Source: Taudactylus pleione (Eukaryota; Chordata; Amphibia; Anura; Myobatrachidae). Taken from it: DNA of 64,000 bases. Below, piece by piece: positions 32,401-48,300 of this stretch; position 1 is the stretch's first letter, and every line of letters starts with the position of its first letter. Made by a program: the position numbers and the translations under genes. The notes beneath the pieces were generated by a model, which saw only the letters and a list, made by a program, of their open reading frames with translations, did no database searches and was not told where the DNA came from. Location: NCBI GenBank assembly GCA_031769625.1, contig JAUIMM010000135.1, positions 9,723,501 through 9,787,500 on the forward strand. Direction: 5' to 3'.

Positions 32401-32941
32401 CATTCTAATATACATTAAAGCATCCATTCTAACATTCTAACATCAATTCTAACTTCCATTCTAACATTCTAAAATCCATAATAACATTCTAACATACAAA
32501 ATAACATTCTAATATACATTCTAACATCCATTCTAACATTATAACATCAATTATAACATTCTAATATACATTATAACATTCTAATAGACATTATAACATC
32601 CATTATAACATTCTAACATACATGATGACATTCTAATATACATTCTAATATCCATTATAACATTCTAACATACATTATAACATTCTAATATACATTCTAA
32701 CATCCATTATAACATTCTAACATACATTATAACAATCTAATATACATTCTAACATCCATTATAACATTCTAACATACATTATAACAATCTATTATACATT
32801 CTAACATCCATTCTAACATTCTAAAATACATTATAACATTCTAATATACATTCTAACATACATTATAACATTCTAGTAAAAATCATTATAACATCCATTA
32901 TAACATTCTAACATACATTATAACATTGTAACATACATTAT
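26446..32941 (+). repeat. Right-type superunit R2 (6,496 bp)
   Basis: Second copy of the 6,496-bp superunit. It keeps R1's 1-bp deletion (CAAAATTC at 27180), its CACTCTAAC word (28,859 against 22,363) and its nested 1,823-bp pair. I noticed only scattered substitutions, for example ACAATATAATATAC near 26,936 where R1 has ACAATCTAATATAC. The exact preservation of length over 6.5 kb, with every register break, points to a recent duplication. Confidence 0.87.
29036..32681 (+). repeat. Nested 1,823-bp tandem pair inside R2
   Basis: GTAAAAATC words with the preceding C at 29071 and 30894, anchors at 30325 and 32148, and TATGACATTCTGACAT at 29877 and 31700 all repeat at 1,823 bp. Each lies 6,496 bp after its counterpart in R1, so the nested pair existed before the superunit was duplicated. 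Confidence 0.88.
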
Positions 32942-34362
32942 AACATTCTAATATACATTCTAACATCCATTCTAACATTCTAACATACATTACAACAATC
33001 TAATATACATTATAACATCCATTATAACATGCTAACATACATTATAACATTCTAACATAAATTCTAACATTCTAATATACATTCTTACATCCATTATAAC
33101 ATTCTAACATACATTATAACATTCTAATATACATTCTATCATGCATTAAAACATTCTACCATCCATTCTAACATTCTAATATACATTAAAACATTCATTA
33201 TAACATTCTAACATCCATTATAACATTCTAATATACATTCTAACATCCATTATAACATTCTAACATACATTATAACATTCTAATATACATTCTAATATCC
33301 ATTATAACATTCTAACATACATTATAACATTCTAAAATACATTCTAACATCCATTATAACATTCTAACATACATTATAACATTCTAATATATATTCTAAC
33401 ATCCATTATAACATTCTAACATACATTACAACAATCTAATATACATTATAACATCCATTATAACATGCCAACATACATTATAACATTCTAATATACATTC
33501 TAACATCCATTATAACATTCTAACATCCATAATAACATTCTAACATCCATTATAACATTCTAATATACATTATAGCATTCTAATATACATTATAACATTC
33601 TAATATACATTCTAACATACATTATAACATTCTAGTAAAAATCATTATAACATCCATTATAACATTCTAACATACATTATAACATTGTAACATACATTAT
33701 AACATTCTAATATACATTCTAACATCCATTCTAACATTCTAACATACATTACAACAATCTAATATACATTATAACATCCATTATAACATGCTAACATACA
33801 TTATAACATTCTAACATAAATTCTAACATTCTAATATACATTCTTACATCCATTATAACATTCTAACATACATTATAACATTCTAATATACATTCTATCA
33901 TGCATTAAAACATTCTACCATCCATTCTAACATTCTAATATACATTAAAACATTCATTATAACATTCTAACATCCATTATAACATTCTAATATACATTCT
34001 AACATCCATTATAACATTCTAACATACATTATAACATTCTAATATACATTCTAATATCCATTATAACATTCTAACATACATTATAACATTCTAAAATACA
34101 TTCTAACATCCATTATAACATTCTAACATACATTATAACATTCTAATATATATTCTAACATCCATTATAACATTCTAACATACATTACAACAATCTAATA
34201 TACATTATAACATCCATTATAACATGCCAACATACATTATAACATTCTAATATACATTCTAACATCCATTATAACATTCTAACATCCATAATAACATTCT
34301 AACATCCATTATAACATTCTAATATACATTATAGCATTCTAATATACATTATAACATTCTAA
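32840..34362 (+). repeat. 759-bp tandem duplication at the start of R3
   Basis: TCTAGTAAAAATC lies with its C at 32873 and 33632, and TAGCATTCTA at 33573 and 34332, both 759 bp apart. The copies are about 32,840-33,600 and 33,601-34,362. R1 and R2 have this segment once. Because the segment includes one GTAAAAATCATTATA word (15 bp in a 12-bp slot), 759 is 3 modulo 4, as the lattice predicts. Confidence 0.88.
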
Positions 34363-37300
34363 TATACATTCTAACATACATTCTAACATTCTAATATACA
34401 TTCTAACATCCACTCTAACATTCTAACATCCATTCAAACATTCTAATATACATTCTAACTTCCATTATAACATCAAAACATCCATTTTAACATTCTAATA
34501 AATATTATAACATCCATTATAAGATTCTAACATCCATTATAACATTCTAACATCCATTATAATATTCTAATTTACATTCTAACATCCATTATAACATTCT
34601 AAAATACACTATAACATTCTAATATACATTCTAGCATGCATTCTATCATACATTATAACATTCTAAAATACATTATAACATCCATTATAAAATTATAACA
34701 TCCATTCTAACATTCTAATATACATTAAAACATCCATTCTAACATTCTAACATCAATTCTAACTTCCATTCTAACATTCTAAAATCCATAATAACATTCT
34801 AACATACAAAATAACATTCTAATATACATTCTAACATCTATTCTAACATTATAACATCCATTATAACATTCTAATATACATTATAACATTCTAATAGACA
34901 TTATAACATCCATTATAACATTATAACATACATGATAACATTCTAATATACATTCTAATATCCATTATAACATTCTAACATACATTATAACATTCTAATA
35001 TACATTCTAACATCAATTTTAACAATCTAACATAGATTATAACATTCTAATATACATTCTAACATCCATTATAACATTCGAACATCCAAAACAACATTCT
35101 AACATACATTCTAACATTCTAATATACATTCTAACATCCATTATAACATTCTAACATACATTATAACATTCTAATATACATTCTAACATCCATTATAACA
35201 TTCTAACATACATTATAACATTCTAATATATATTCTAAAATCAATTATAACATTCTAACATCCATTTTAACATTATAATATACATTATAACATCTATTAT
35301 AATATTCTAACATCCATTATAATATTTTAACATCCATTATAACATTCTAACATCCATTATAACATTCTAATATACATTCTAACATCCATTATAACATTCT
35401 AACATACATTAGAACATTCTATTATTCATTCTAACATGCATTATAACATTCTAACATCCATTCTAACATTCTAATATACATTAAAACATTCATTATAACA
35501 TTCTAACATCCATTCTAACATTCTAACATACATTATAACATTCTAATATACATTTTAATATCCATTATAACATTCTAACATACATTATAACATTCTAATA
35601 TACATTCTAACATCCATTATAACATTCTAACATACATTATAACATTCTAATATACATTCTAACTTCCATTATAACATCAAAACATCCATTTTAACATTCT
35701 AATAAATATTATAACATCCATTATAAGATTCTAACATCCATTATAACATTCTAACATCCATTATAATATTCTAATATACATTCTAACATCCATTATAACA
35801 TTCTAAAATACACTATAACATTCTAATATACATTCTAGCATACATTCTAACATACATTATAACATTCTAAAATACATTATAACATCCATTATAACATCCA
35901 TTCTAACATTCTAATATACATTAAAGCATCCATTCTAACATTCTAACATCAATTCTAACTTCCATTCTAACATTCTAAAATCCATAATAACATTCTAACA
36001 TACAAAATAACATTCTATTATACATTCTAACATCCATTCTAACATTATAACATCAATTATAACATTCTAATATACATTATAACATTCTAATAGACATTAT
36101 AACATCCATTATAACATTCTAACATACATGATAACATTCTAACATACATTCTAATATCCATTATAACATTCTAACATACATTATAACATTCTAATATACA
36201 TTCTAACATCCATTATAACATTCTAACATACATTATAACAATCTAATATACATTCTAACATCCATTATAACATTCTAACATACATTATAACAATCTATTA
36301 TACATTCTAACATCCATTCTAACATTCTAAAATACATTATAACATTCTAATATACATTCTAACATACATTATAACATTCTAGTAAAAATCATTATAACAT
36401 CCATTATAACATTCTAACATACATTATAACATTGTACCATACATTATAACATTCTAATATACATTCTAACATCCATAATAACATTCTAACATACATTACA
36501 ACAATCTAATATACATTATAACATCCATTATAACATGATAACATACATTATAACATTCTAACATAAATTCTAACATTCTAATATACATTCTAACATCCAT
36601 TCTAACTTTCTAACATCCATTCTAACATTCTAATATACATTCTAACTTCCATTATAACATCAAAACATCCATTTTAACAATCTAATATATATTATAACAT
36701 CCATTATAATATTCTAACATCCATTATAACATTCTAAAATACACTATAACATTCTAATATACATTCTAACATGCATTCTAACATACATTATAACATTCTA
36801 ATATACAATATAACATCCATTATAACATTATAACATCCATTCTAACATTCTAAAATACATTAAAACATCAATTCTAACATTCTAACATCAATTCTAACTT
36901 CCATTCTATCATTCTAAAATCCATAATAACATTCTAACATACATTATAACATTCTAATATACATTCTAACATCCATTCTAACATTCTAACATCCATTATA
37001 ACATTCTAATAGACATTATAACATCCATTATAACATTATAACATGCATGATAACATTCTAATATACATTCTAAAATCCATTTTAACATTCTAACATACAT
37101 TATAACATTCTAATATACATTTTAACATCCATTATAACATTCTAACATACATTATAACAATCTAATATACATTATGACATCCATTATGACATTCTGACAT
37201 ACATTATAACAATCTATTATACATTCTAACATCCATTATAACATTCTAAAATACATTATAACATTCTAATATACATTCTATCATACATTATAACATTCTA

Positions 37301-39270
37301 GTATACATTCTAACATCCATTATAACATTCTAAGATACATTATATCATTGTAACATACATTATAACATTCTAATATACATTCTAACATCCATTATAACAT
37401 TCTAACATACATTATAACAATCTAAAATACATTCTAACATCCATTATAACATTCTAACATACATTATAACTTTCTAATATACATTCTATCATCCATTATA
37501 ACATTCTAACATCCATAATAACATTCTAACATACATTCTAACATTCTAATATACATTCTAACATCCATTATAACATTCTAACATACATTCTAACATTCTA
37601 ATATACATTCTAAAATCAATTATAACATTCTAACATCCATTTTTACATTCTAATAAACATTATAACATCCATTATAATATTCTAACATCCATTATAACAT
37701 TCTTACATCCATTATAACATTCTAATATACATTCTTACATCCATTATAACATTCTAACATACATTATAACATTCTAAAATACACTATAACATTCTAATAT
37801 ACATTCTAGCATGCATTCTAACATACATTATAACATTCTAAAATACATTATAACATCCATTATAACATTATAACATCCATTCTAACATTCTAATATACAT
37901 TAAAGCATCCATTCTAACATTCTAACATCAATTCTAACTTCCATTCTAACATTCTAAAATCCATAATAACATTCTAACATACAAAATAACATTCTAATAT
38001 ACATTCTAACATCCATTCTAACATTATTACATCAATTATAACATTCTAATATACATTATAACATTCTAATAGACATTATAACATCCATTATAACATTCTA
38101 ACATACATGATGACATTCTAATATACATTCTAATATCCATTATAACATTCTAACATACATTATAACATTCTAATATACATTCTAACATCCATTATAACAT
38201 TCTAACATACATTATAACAATCTAATATACATTCTAACATCCATTATAACATTCTAACATACATTATAACAATCTATTATACATTCTAACATCCATTCTA
38301 ACATTCTAAAATACATTATAACATTCTAATATACATTCTAACATACATTATAACATTCTAGTAAAAATCATTATAACATCCATTATAACATTCTAACATA
38401 CATTATAACATTGTAACATACATTATAACATTCTAATATACATTCTAACATCCATTCTAACATTCTAACATACATTACAACAATCTAGTATACATTATAA
38501 CATTCATTATAACATGCTAACATACATTATAACATTATAACATAAATTCTAACATTCTAATATACATTCTAACATCCATTCTAACATTCTAACATCCATT
38601 CTAACATTCTAATATACATTCTAACTTCCATTATAACATCAAAACATCCATTTTAACAATCTAATATATATTATAACATCCATTATAATATTCTAACATC
38701 CATTATAATATTCTAATATACATTCTAACATCCATTATAACATTCTAAAATACACTATAACATTCTAATATACATTCTAACATGCATTCTAACATACATT
38801 ATAACATTCTAATATACAATATAACATCCATTATAACATTATAACATCCATTCTAACATTCTAATATACATTAAAACATCAATTCTAACATTCTAACATC
38901 AATTCTAACTTCCATTCTATCATTCTAAAATCCATAATAACATTCTAACATACATTATAACATTCTAATATACATTCTAACATCCATTCTAACATTCTAA
39001 CATCCATTATAACATTCTAATAGACATTATAACATCCATTATAACATTATAACATGCATGATAACATTCTAATATACATTCTAATATCCATTTTAACATT
39101 CTAACATACATTATAACATTCTAATATACATTTTAACATCCATTATAACATTCTAACATACATTATAACAATCTAATATACATTATAACATCCATTATGA
39201 CATTCTGACATACATTATAACAATCTATTATACATTCTAACATCCATTAAAACATTCTAAAATACATTAT
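32942..39270 (+). repeat. Right-type superunit R3, diverged third copy
   Basis: Starts as R2 does, at +6,496, then runs at +7,255 after the 759-bp duplication. It is older or more divergent than the R1/R2 pair. It keeps CATTCAAACATTC (34,431) where they lost a base, keeps about 52 bp near 36.1 kb that they lack, and has one copy of the nested unit (GTAAAAATC words at 36379 and 38358, 1,979 bp apart) where they have two. TATGACATTCTGACAT lies at 37185 and 39196. Near 39,270 it jumps to the AAATACATTCTA / ATATATATTCTA part of the unit. Confidence 0.8.
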
Positions 39271-40650
39271 AACATTCTAAAATACATTATAACATCCATT
39301 ATAACATTCTAACATACATTATAACATTCTAATATATATTCTAACATCCATTATAACATTCTAACATACATTACAACAATCTAATATACATTATAACATC
39401 CATTATAACATGCTAACATACATTATAACATTCTAATATACATTCTAACATCCATTATAACATTCTAACATCCATAATAACATTCTAACATCCATTATAA
39501 CATTCTAATATACATTATAGCATTCTAATATACATTATAACATTCTAATATACATTCTAACATACATTCTAATATACATTCTAACATCCACTCTAACATT
39601 CTAACATCCATTCTAACATTCTAATATACATTCTAACTTCCATTATAACATCAAAACATCCATTTTAACATTCTAATAAATATTATAACATCCATTATAA
39701 GATTCTAACATCCATTATAACATTCTAACATCCATTATAATATTCTAATATACATTCTAACATCCATTATAACATTCTAAAATACACTATAACATTCTAA
39801 TATACATTCTAGCATGCATTCTATCATACATTATAACATTTTAAAATACATTCTAACATCCATTATAACATTATAACATCCATTCTAACATTCTAATATA
39901 CATTAAAACATCCATTCTAACATTCTAACATCAATTCTAACTTCCATTCTAACATTCTAAAATCCATAATAACATTCTAACATACAAAATAACATTCTAA
40001 TATACATTCTAACATCCATTCTAACATTATAACATCAATTATAACATTCTAATATACATTATAACATTCTAATAGACATTATAACATCCATTATAACATT
40101 CTAACATACATGATAACATTCTAATATACATTCTAATATCCATTATAACATTCTAACATACATTATAACATTCTAATATACATTCTAACATCCATTATAA
40201 CATTCTAACATACATTATAACAATCTAATATACATTCTAACATCCATTATAACATTCTAACATACATTATAACAATCTATTATACATTCTAACATCCATT
40301 CTAACATTCTAAAATACATTCTAACATTCTAATATATATTCTAACATACATTATAACATTCTAGTAAAAATAATTCTAACATCCATTATAACATTCTAAC
40401 ATACATTATAACAATCTATTATACATTCTAACATACATTATAACATTGTAACATACATTATAACATTCTAATATACATTCTAACATCCATTATAACATTC
40501 TAACATACATTACAACAATCTAATATACATTTTAATATCCATTATAACATGCTAACATACATTATAACATTCTAACATAAATTCTAACATTTTTATATAC
40601 ATTCTAACATCCATTCTAACATTCTAACATCCATTCTAACATTCTAATAT
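39271..40650 (+). repeat. Partial right-type unit after a recombination junction
   Basis: Resumes the order seen at 33.3-36 kb in shortened form: TAGCATTCTA at 39518, the ACATCAAA / ACATCCATTTTA pair, ACAAAATAAC near 39,984 and AATAGACATTATA near 40,072. It ends with a variant word GTAAAAATAATTCTA just after 40361, where all other copies read GTAAAAATCATTATA. No unique sequence is present. Confidence 0.7.
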
Positions 40651-43600
40651 ACATTCTAACATCCATTATAACATCAAAACATCCATTTTAACAATCTAAT
40701 ATATATTATAACATCCATTATAATATTCTAACATCCATTATAATATTCTAATATACATTCTAACATCCATTATAACATTCTAAAATACACTATAACATTC
40801 TAATATACATTCTAACATGCATTCTAACATACATTATAACATTCTAATATACAATATAACATCCATTCTAACATTCTAACATCCATTCTAACATTCTAAT
40901 ATACATTAAAACATCAATTCTAACATTCTAACATCAATTCTAACTTCCATTTTATCATTCTAAAATCCATAATAACATTCTAACATACATTATAACATTC
41001 TAATATACATTCTAACATCCATTCTAACATTCTAACATCCATTATAACATTCTAATAGACATTATAACATCCATTATAACAATATAACATGCATGATAAC
41101 ATTCTAATATACATTCTAATATCCATTTTAACATTCTAACATACATTATAACATTCTAATATACATTCTAACATCCATTATAACATTCTAACATACATTA
41201 TAACAATCTATTATACATTCTAACATCCATTATAACATTCTAAAATACATTATAACATTCTAATATACATTCTATCATACATTATAACATTCTAGTATAC
41301 ATTCTAACATCCATTATAACATTCTAACATACATTATATCATTGTAACATACATTATAACATTCTAATATACATTCTAACATCCATTATAACATTCTAAC
41401 ATACATTATAACAATCTAAAATACATTCTAACATCCATTATAACATTCTAACATACATTCTAACATTCTAATATACATTCTAAAATCAATTATAATATTC
41501 TAACATTCATTTTTACATTCTAATATACATTATAACATCCATTATAATATTCTAACATCCATTATAACATTCTTACATCCATTATAACATTCTAATATAC
41601 ATTATTACATCCATTATAACATTCTAACATACATTATAACATTCTAATATACATTCTATCATGCATTATAACATTCTAACATACATTATAACAATCTAAT
41701 ATACATTCTAACATCCATTATAACATTCTAACATACATTATAACAATCTATTATACATTCTAACATCCATTCTAACATTCTAAAATACATTATAACATTC
41801 TAATATACATTCTAACATACATTATAACATTCTAGTAAAAATCATTATAACATCCATTATAACATTCTAACATACATTTTAACATTGTAACATACATTAT
41901 AACATTCTAATATACTTTCTAACATGCATTCTAACATACATTATAACATTCTAATATACAATATAACATCCATTATAACATTATAACATCCATTCTAACA
42001 TTCTAATATACATTAAAACATCAATTCTAACTTCCATTCTATCATTCTAAAATCCATAATAACATTCTAACATACATTATAACATTCTAATATACATTCT
42101 AACATCCAATCTAACATTCTAACATCCATTATAACTTTCTAATAGACTTTATAACATCCATTATAACATTATAACATGCATGATAACATTCTAATATACA
42201 TTCTAACATCCATTATAACATTCTAACATACATTATAACAATCTAATATACATTATAACATCCATTATGACATTCTGACATACATTATAACAATCTATTA
42301 TACATTCTAACATCCATTATAACATTCTAAAATACATTATAACATTCTAATATACATTCTATCATACATTATAACATTCTCGTATACATTCTAACATCTA
42401 TTATAACATTCCAACATACATTATATCATTGTAACATACATTATAACATTCTAATATACATTCTAACATCCATTATAACATTCTAACATACATTATAACA
42501 ATCTAAAATACATTCTAACATCCATTATAACATTCTAACATACATTATAACTTTCTAATATACATTCTATTATCCATTATAACATTCTAACATCCATAAT
42601 AACATTATAACATTCATTCTAACATTCTAATATACATTCTAACATCCATTATAACATTCTAACATACATTCTAACATTCTAATATACATTCTAAAATCAA
42701 TTATAACATTCTAACATCCATTTTTACATTCTAATATACATTATAACATCCATTATAATATTCTAACATCCATTATAACATTCTTACATCCATTATAACA
42801 TTCTAATATACATTCTTACATCCATTATAACATTCTAACATACATTATAACATTCTAATATACATTCTATCATGCATTATAACATTCTACCATCCATTCT
42901 AACATTCTAATATACATTAAAACATTCATTATAACATTCTAACATCCATTATAACATTCTAATATACATTCTAACATCCATTATAACATTCTAACATAAA
43001 TTATAACATTCTAATATACATTCTAACATCCATTATATCATTCTAACATCCATAATAACATTCTAACATAGATTCTAACAATCTAATATACATTCTAACA
43101 TCCATAATAACATTCTAACATACATTCTAACATTCTAATATACATTCTAACATCCATTATAATATTCAAATATACATTCTAACATCCATTATAACATTCT
43201 AATATACATTATAACATTCTAATATACATTCTAACATCCATTATAACATTCTATCATACATTATAACATTCTAATATACATTCTAACATCCATTATAACA
43301 TTCTAACATACATTATAAAAATTCTAATATACATTCTAACATCCATTATAACATTCTAACATCCATTACAACAATCTAATATACATTATAACATCCATTA
43401 TAACATGCTAACATACATTATAACATTCTAACATAAATTCTAACATTCTAATAAACATTCTTACATCCATTATAACATTCTAACATACATTATAACATTC
43501 TAATATACATTCTATCATGCATTAAAACATTCTACCATCCATTCTAACATTCTAATATACATTAAAACATTCATTATAACATTCTAACATCCATTATAAC

Positions 43601-45300
43601 ATTCTAATATACATTCTAACATCCATTATAACATTCTAACATACATTATAACATTCTAATATACATTCTAATATCCATTATAACATTCTAACATACATTA
43701 TAACATTCTAAAATACATTCTAACATCCATTATAACATTCTAACATACATTATAACATTCTAATATATATTCTAACATCCATTATAACATTCTAACATAC
43801 ATTACAACAATCTAATATACATTATAACATCCATTATAACATGCCAACATACATTATAACATTCTAATATACATACTAACATCCATTATAACATTCTAAC
43901 ATCCATAATAACATTCTAACATCCATTATAACATTCTAATATACATTATAGCATTCTAATATACATTATAACTTTCTAATATACATTCTAACATACATTC
44001 TAACATTCTAATATACATTCTAACATCCATTCAAACATTCTAATATACATTCTAACTTCCATTATAACATCAAAACATCCATTTTAACATTCTAATAAAT
44101 ATTATAACATCCATTATAAGATTCTAACATCCATTATAACATTCTAACATCCATTATAATATTCTAATATACATTCTAACATCCATTATAACATTCTAAA
44201 ATACACTATAACATTCTAATATACATTCTAGCATGCATTCTATCATACATTATAACATTCTAAAATACATTATAACATCCATTATAAAATTATAACATCC
44301 ATTCTAACATTCTAATATACATTAAAACATCCATTCTAACATTCTAACATCAATTCTAACTTCCATTCTAACATTCTAAAATCCATAATAACATTCTAAC
44401 ATACAAAATAACATTCTAATATACATTCTAACATCTATTCTAACATTATAACATCCATTATAACATTCTAATATACATTATAACATTCTAATAGACATTA
44501 TAACATCCATTATAACATTATAACATACATGATAACATTCTAATATACATTCTAATATCCATTATAACATTCTAACATACATTATAACATTCTAATATAC
44601 ATTCTAACATCCATTATAACATTCGAACATCCAAAACAACATTCTAACATACATTCTAACATTCTAATATACATTCTAACATCCATTATAACATTCTAAC
44701 ATACATTCTAACATTCTAATATACAATCTAACATCCATTATAACATTCTAACATACATTATAACATTCTAATATATATTCTAAAATCAATTATAACATTC
44801 TAACATCCATTTTAACATTATAATATACATTATAACTTCCATTATAATATTCTAACATCCATTATAATATTTTAACATCCATTATAACATTCTAACATCC
44901 ATTATAACATTCTAATATACATTCTAACATCCATTATAACATTCTATCATACATTAGAACATTCTATTATACATTCTAACATGCATTATAACATTCTAAC
45001 ATCCATTCTAACATTCTAATATACATTAAAACATTCATTATAACATTCTAACATCCATTCTAACATTCTAACATACATTATAACATTCTAATATACATTC
45101 TAGCATCCATTATAACATTCTAACATACATTATAACATTCTAATATACATTCTAACTTCCATTATAACATCAAAACATCCATTTTAACATTCTAATAAAT
45201 ATTATAACATCCATTATAACATTCTAACATCCATTATAACATTCTAACATCCATTATAATATTCTAATATACATTCTAACATCCATTATAACATTCTAAA
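40651..45300 (+). repeat. Distant second copy of 17.3-22 kb (offset about 23.3 kb)
   Basis: Three rare variants seen only here and in the transition block recur in order: CAATATAACATGCATG (41,080 against 17,640), ATTATTACATCC (about 41,601 against 18,337) and TTCTCGTATAC (about 42,377 against 19,133). Anchor to TAGCATTCTA is 1,235 bp in both (42714-43949 and 19346-20581). Offsets run from about 23,440 to 23,244 to 23,368; the last change reflects 124 bp missing near 19,170 in the first copy. This suggests that 17.3-40.65 kb forms one large period of the array. Confidence 0.75.
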
Positions 45301-48300
45301 ATACACTATAACATTCTAATATACATTCTAGCATACATTCTAACATACATTATAACATTCTAAAATACTTATAACATCCATTATAACATCCATTCTAACA
45401 TTCTAATATACATTAAAGCATCCATTCTAACATTCTAACATCAATTCTAACTTCCATTCTAACATTCTAAAATCCATAATAACATTCTAACATACAAAAT
45501 AACATTATATTATACATTCTAACATCCATTCTAACATTATAACATCAATTATAACATTCTAATATACATTATAACATTCTAATAGACATTATAACATCCA
45601 TTATAACATTATAACATACATGATAACATTCTAACATACATTCTAATATCCATTATAACATTCTAACATACATTATAACAATCTATTATACATTCTAACA
45701 TCCATTCTAACATTCTAAAATACATTATAACATTCTAATATACATTCAAACATACATTATAACATTCTAGTAAAAATCATTATAACATCCATTATAACAT
45801 TCTAACATACATTATAACATTGTAACATACATTATAACATTCTAATATACATTCTAACATCCATAATAACATTCTAAAATACATTACAACAATCTAATAT
45901 ACATTATAACATCCATTATAACATGATAACATACATTATAACATTCTAACATAAATTCTAACATTCTAATATACATTCTAACATCCATTCTAACATTCTA
46001 ACATCCATTCTAACATTCTAATATACTTTCTAACTTCCATTATAACATCAAAACATCCATTTTAACAATCTAATATATATTATAACATCCATTATAATAT
46101 TCTAACATCCATTATAACATTCTAAAATACACTATAACATTCTAATATACATTCTAACATGCATTCTAACATACATTATAACATTCTAATATACAATATA
46201 ACATCCATTATAACATTATAACATCCATTCTAACATTCTAATATACATTAAAACATCAATTCTAACATTCTAACATCAATTCTAACTTCCATTCTATCAT
46301 TCTAAAATCCATAATAACATTCTAACATACATTATAACATTCTAATATACATTCTAACATCCATTCTAACATTCTAACATCCATTATAACATTCTAATAG
46401 ACATTATAACATCCATTATAACATTATAACATGCATGATAACATTCTAATATACATTCTAATATCCATTTTAACATTCTAACATACATTATAACATTCTA
46501 ATATACATTTTAACATCCATTATAACATTCTAACATACATTATAACAATCTAATATACATTATAACATCCATTATGACATTCTGACATACATTATAACAA
46601 TCTATTATACATTCTAACATCCATTATAACATTCTAAAATACATTATAACATTCTAATATACATTCTATCATACATTATAACATTCTAGTATACATTCTA
46701 ACATCCATTATAACATTCTAACATACATTATATCATTGTAACATACATTATAACATTCTAATATACATTCTAACATCCATTATAACATTCTAACATACAT
46801 TATAACAATCTAAAATACATTCTAACATCCATTATAACATTCTAACATACATTATAACTTTCTAATATACATTCTGTCATCCATTATAACATTCTAACAT
46901 CCATTCTAACATTCTAATATACATTCTAAAATCAATTATAACATTCTAACATACATTTTTACATTCTAATAAACATTATAACATCCATTATAATATTCTA
47001 ACATCCATTATAACATTCTTACATCCATTATAACATTCTAATATACATTCTTACATCCATTCTAACATTCTAACATACATTATAACATTCTAAAATACAC
47101 TATAACATTCTAATATACATTCTAGCATGCATTCTAACATACATTATAACATTCTAAATTACATTATAACATCCATTATAACATTATAACATCCATTCTA
47201 ACATTCTAATATACATTAAAGCATCCATTCTAACATTCTAACATCAATTCTAACTTCCATTCTAACATTCTAAAATCCATAATAACATTCTAACATACAA
47301 AATAACATTCTAATATACATTCTAACATCCATTCTAACATTATAACATCAATTATAACATTCTAATATACATTAAAACATTCTAATAGACATTATAACAT
47401 CCATTATAACATTCTAACATACATGATGACATTCTAATATACATTCTAATATCCATTATAACAATCTAACATACATTATAACATTCTAATATACATTCTA
47501 ACATCCATTATAACATTCTAACATACATTATAACAATCTAATATACATTCTAACATCCATTATAACATTCTAACATACATTATAACAATCTATTATACAT
47601 TCTAACATCCATTCTAACATTCTAAAATACATTATAACATTCTAATATACATTCTAACATACATTATAACATTCTAGTAAAAATCATTATAACATCCATT
47701 ATAACATTGTAACATACATTATAACATTGTAACATACATTATAACATTCTAATAGACATTATAACATCCATTATAACATTCTAACATACATGATAACATT
47801 CTAACATACATTCTAATATCCATTATAACATTCTAACATACATTATAACATTCTAATATACATTCTAACATCCATTATAACATTCTAACATACATTATAA
47901 CAATCTAATATACATTCTAACATCCATTATAACATTCTAACATACATTATAACAATCTATTATACATTCTAACATCCATTCTAACATTCTAAAATACATT
48001 ATAACATTCTAATATACATTCTAACATACATTATAACATTCTAGTAAAAATCATTATAACATCCATTATAACATTCTAACATACATTATAACATTCTAAT
48101 ATACATTCTAACATCCATTCTAACATTCTAACATACATTACAACAATCTAATATACATTATAACATCCATTATAACATGCTAACATACATTATAACATTC
48201 TAACATAAATTCTAACATTCTAATATACATTCTAACATCCATTCTAACATTCTAACATCAATTCTAACTTCCATTCTAATATTCTAAAATCCATAATAAC

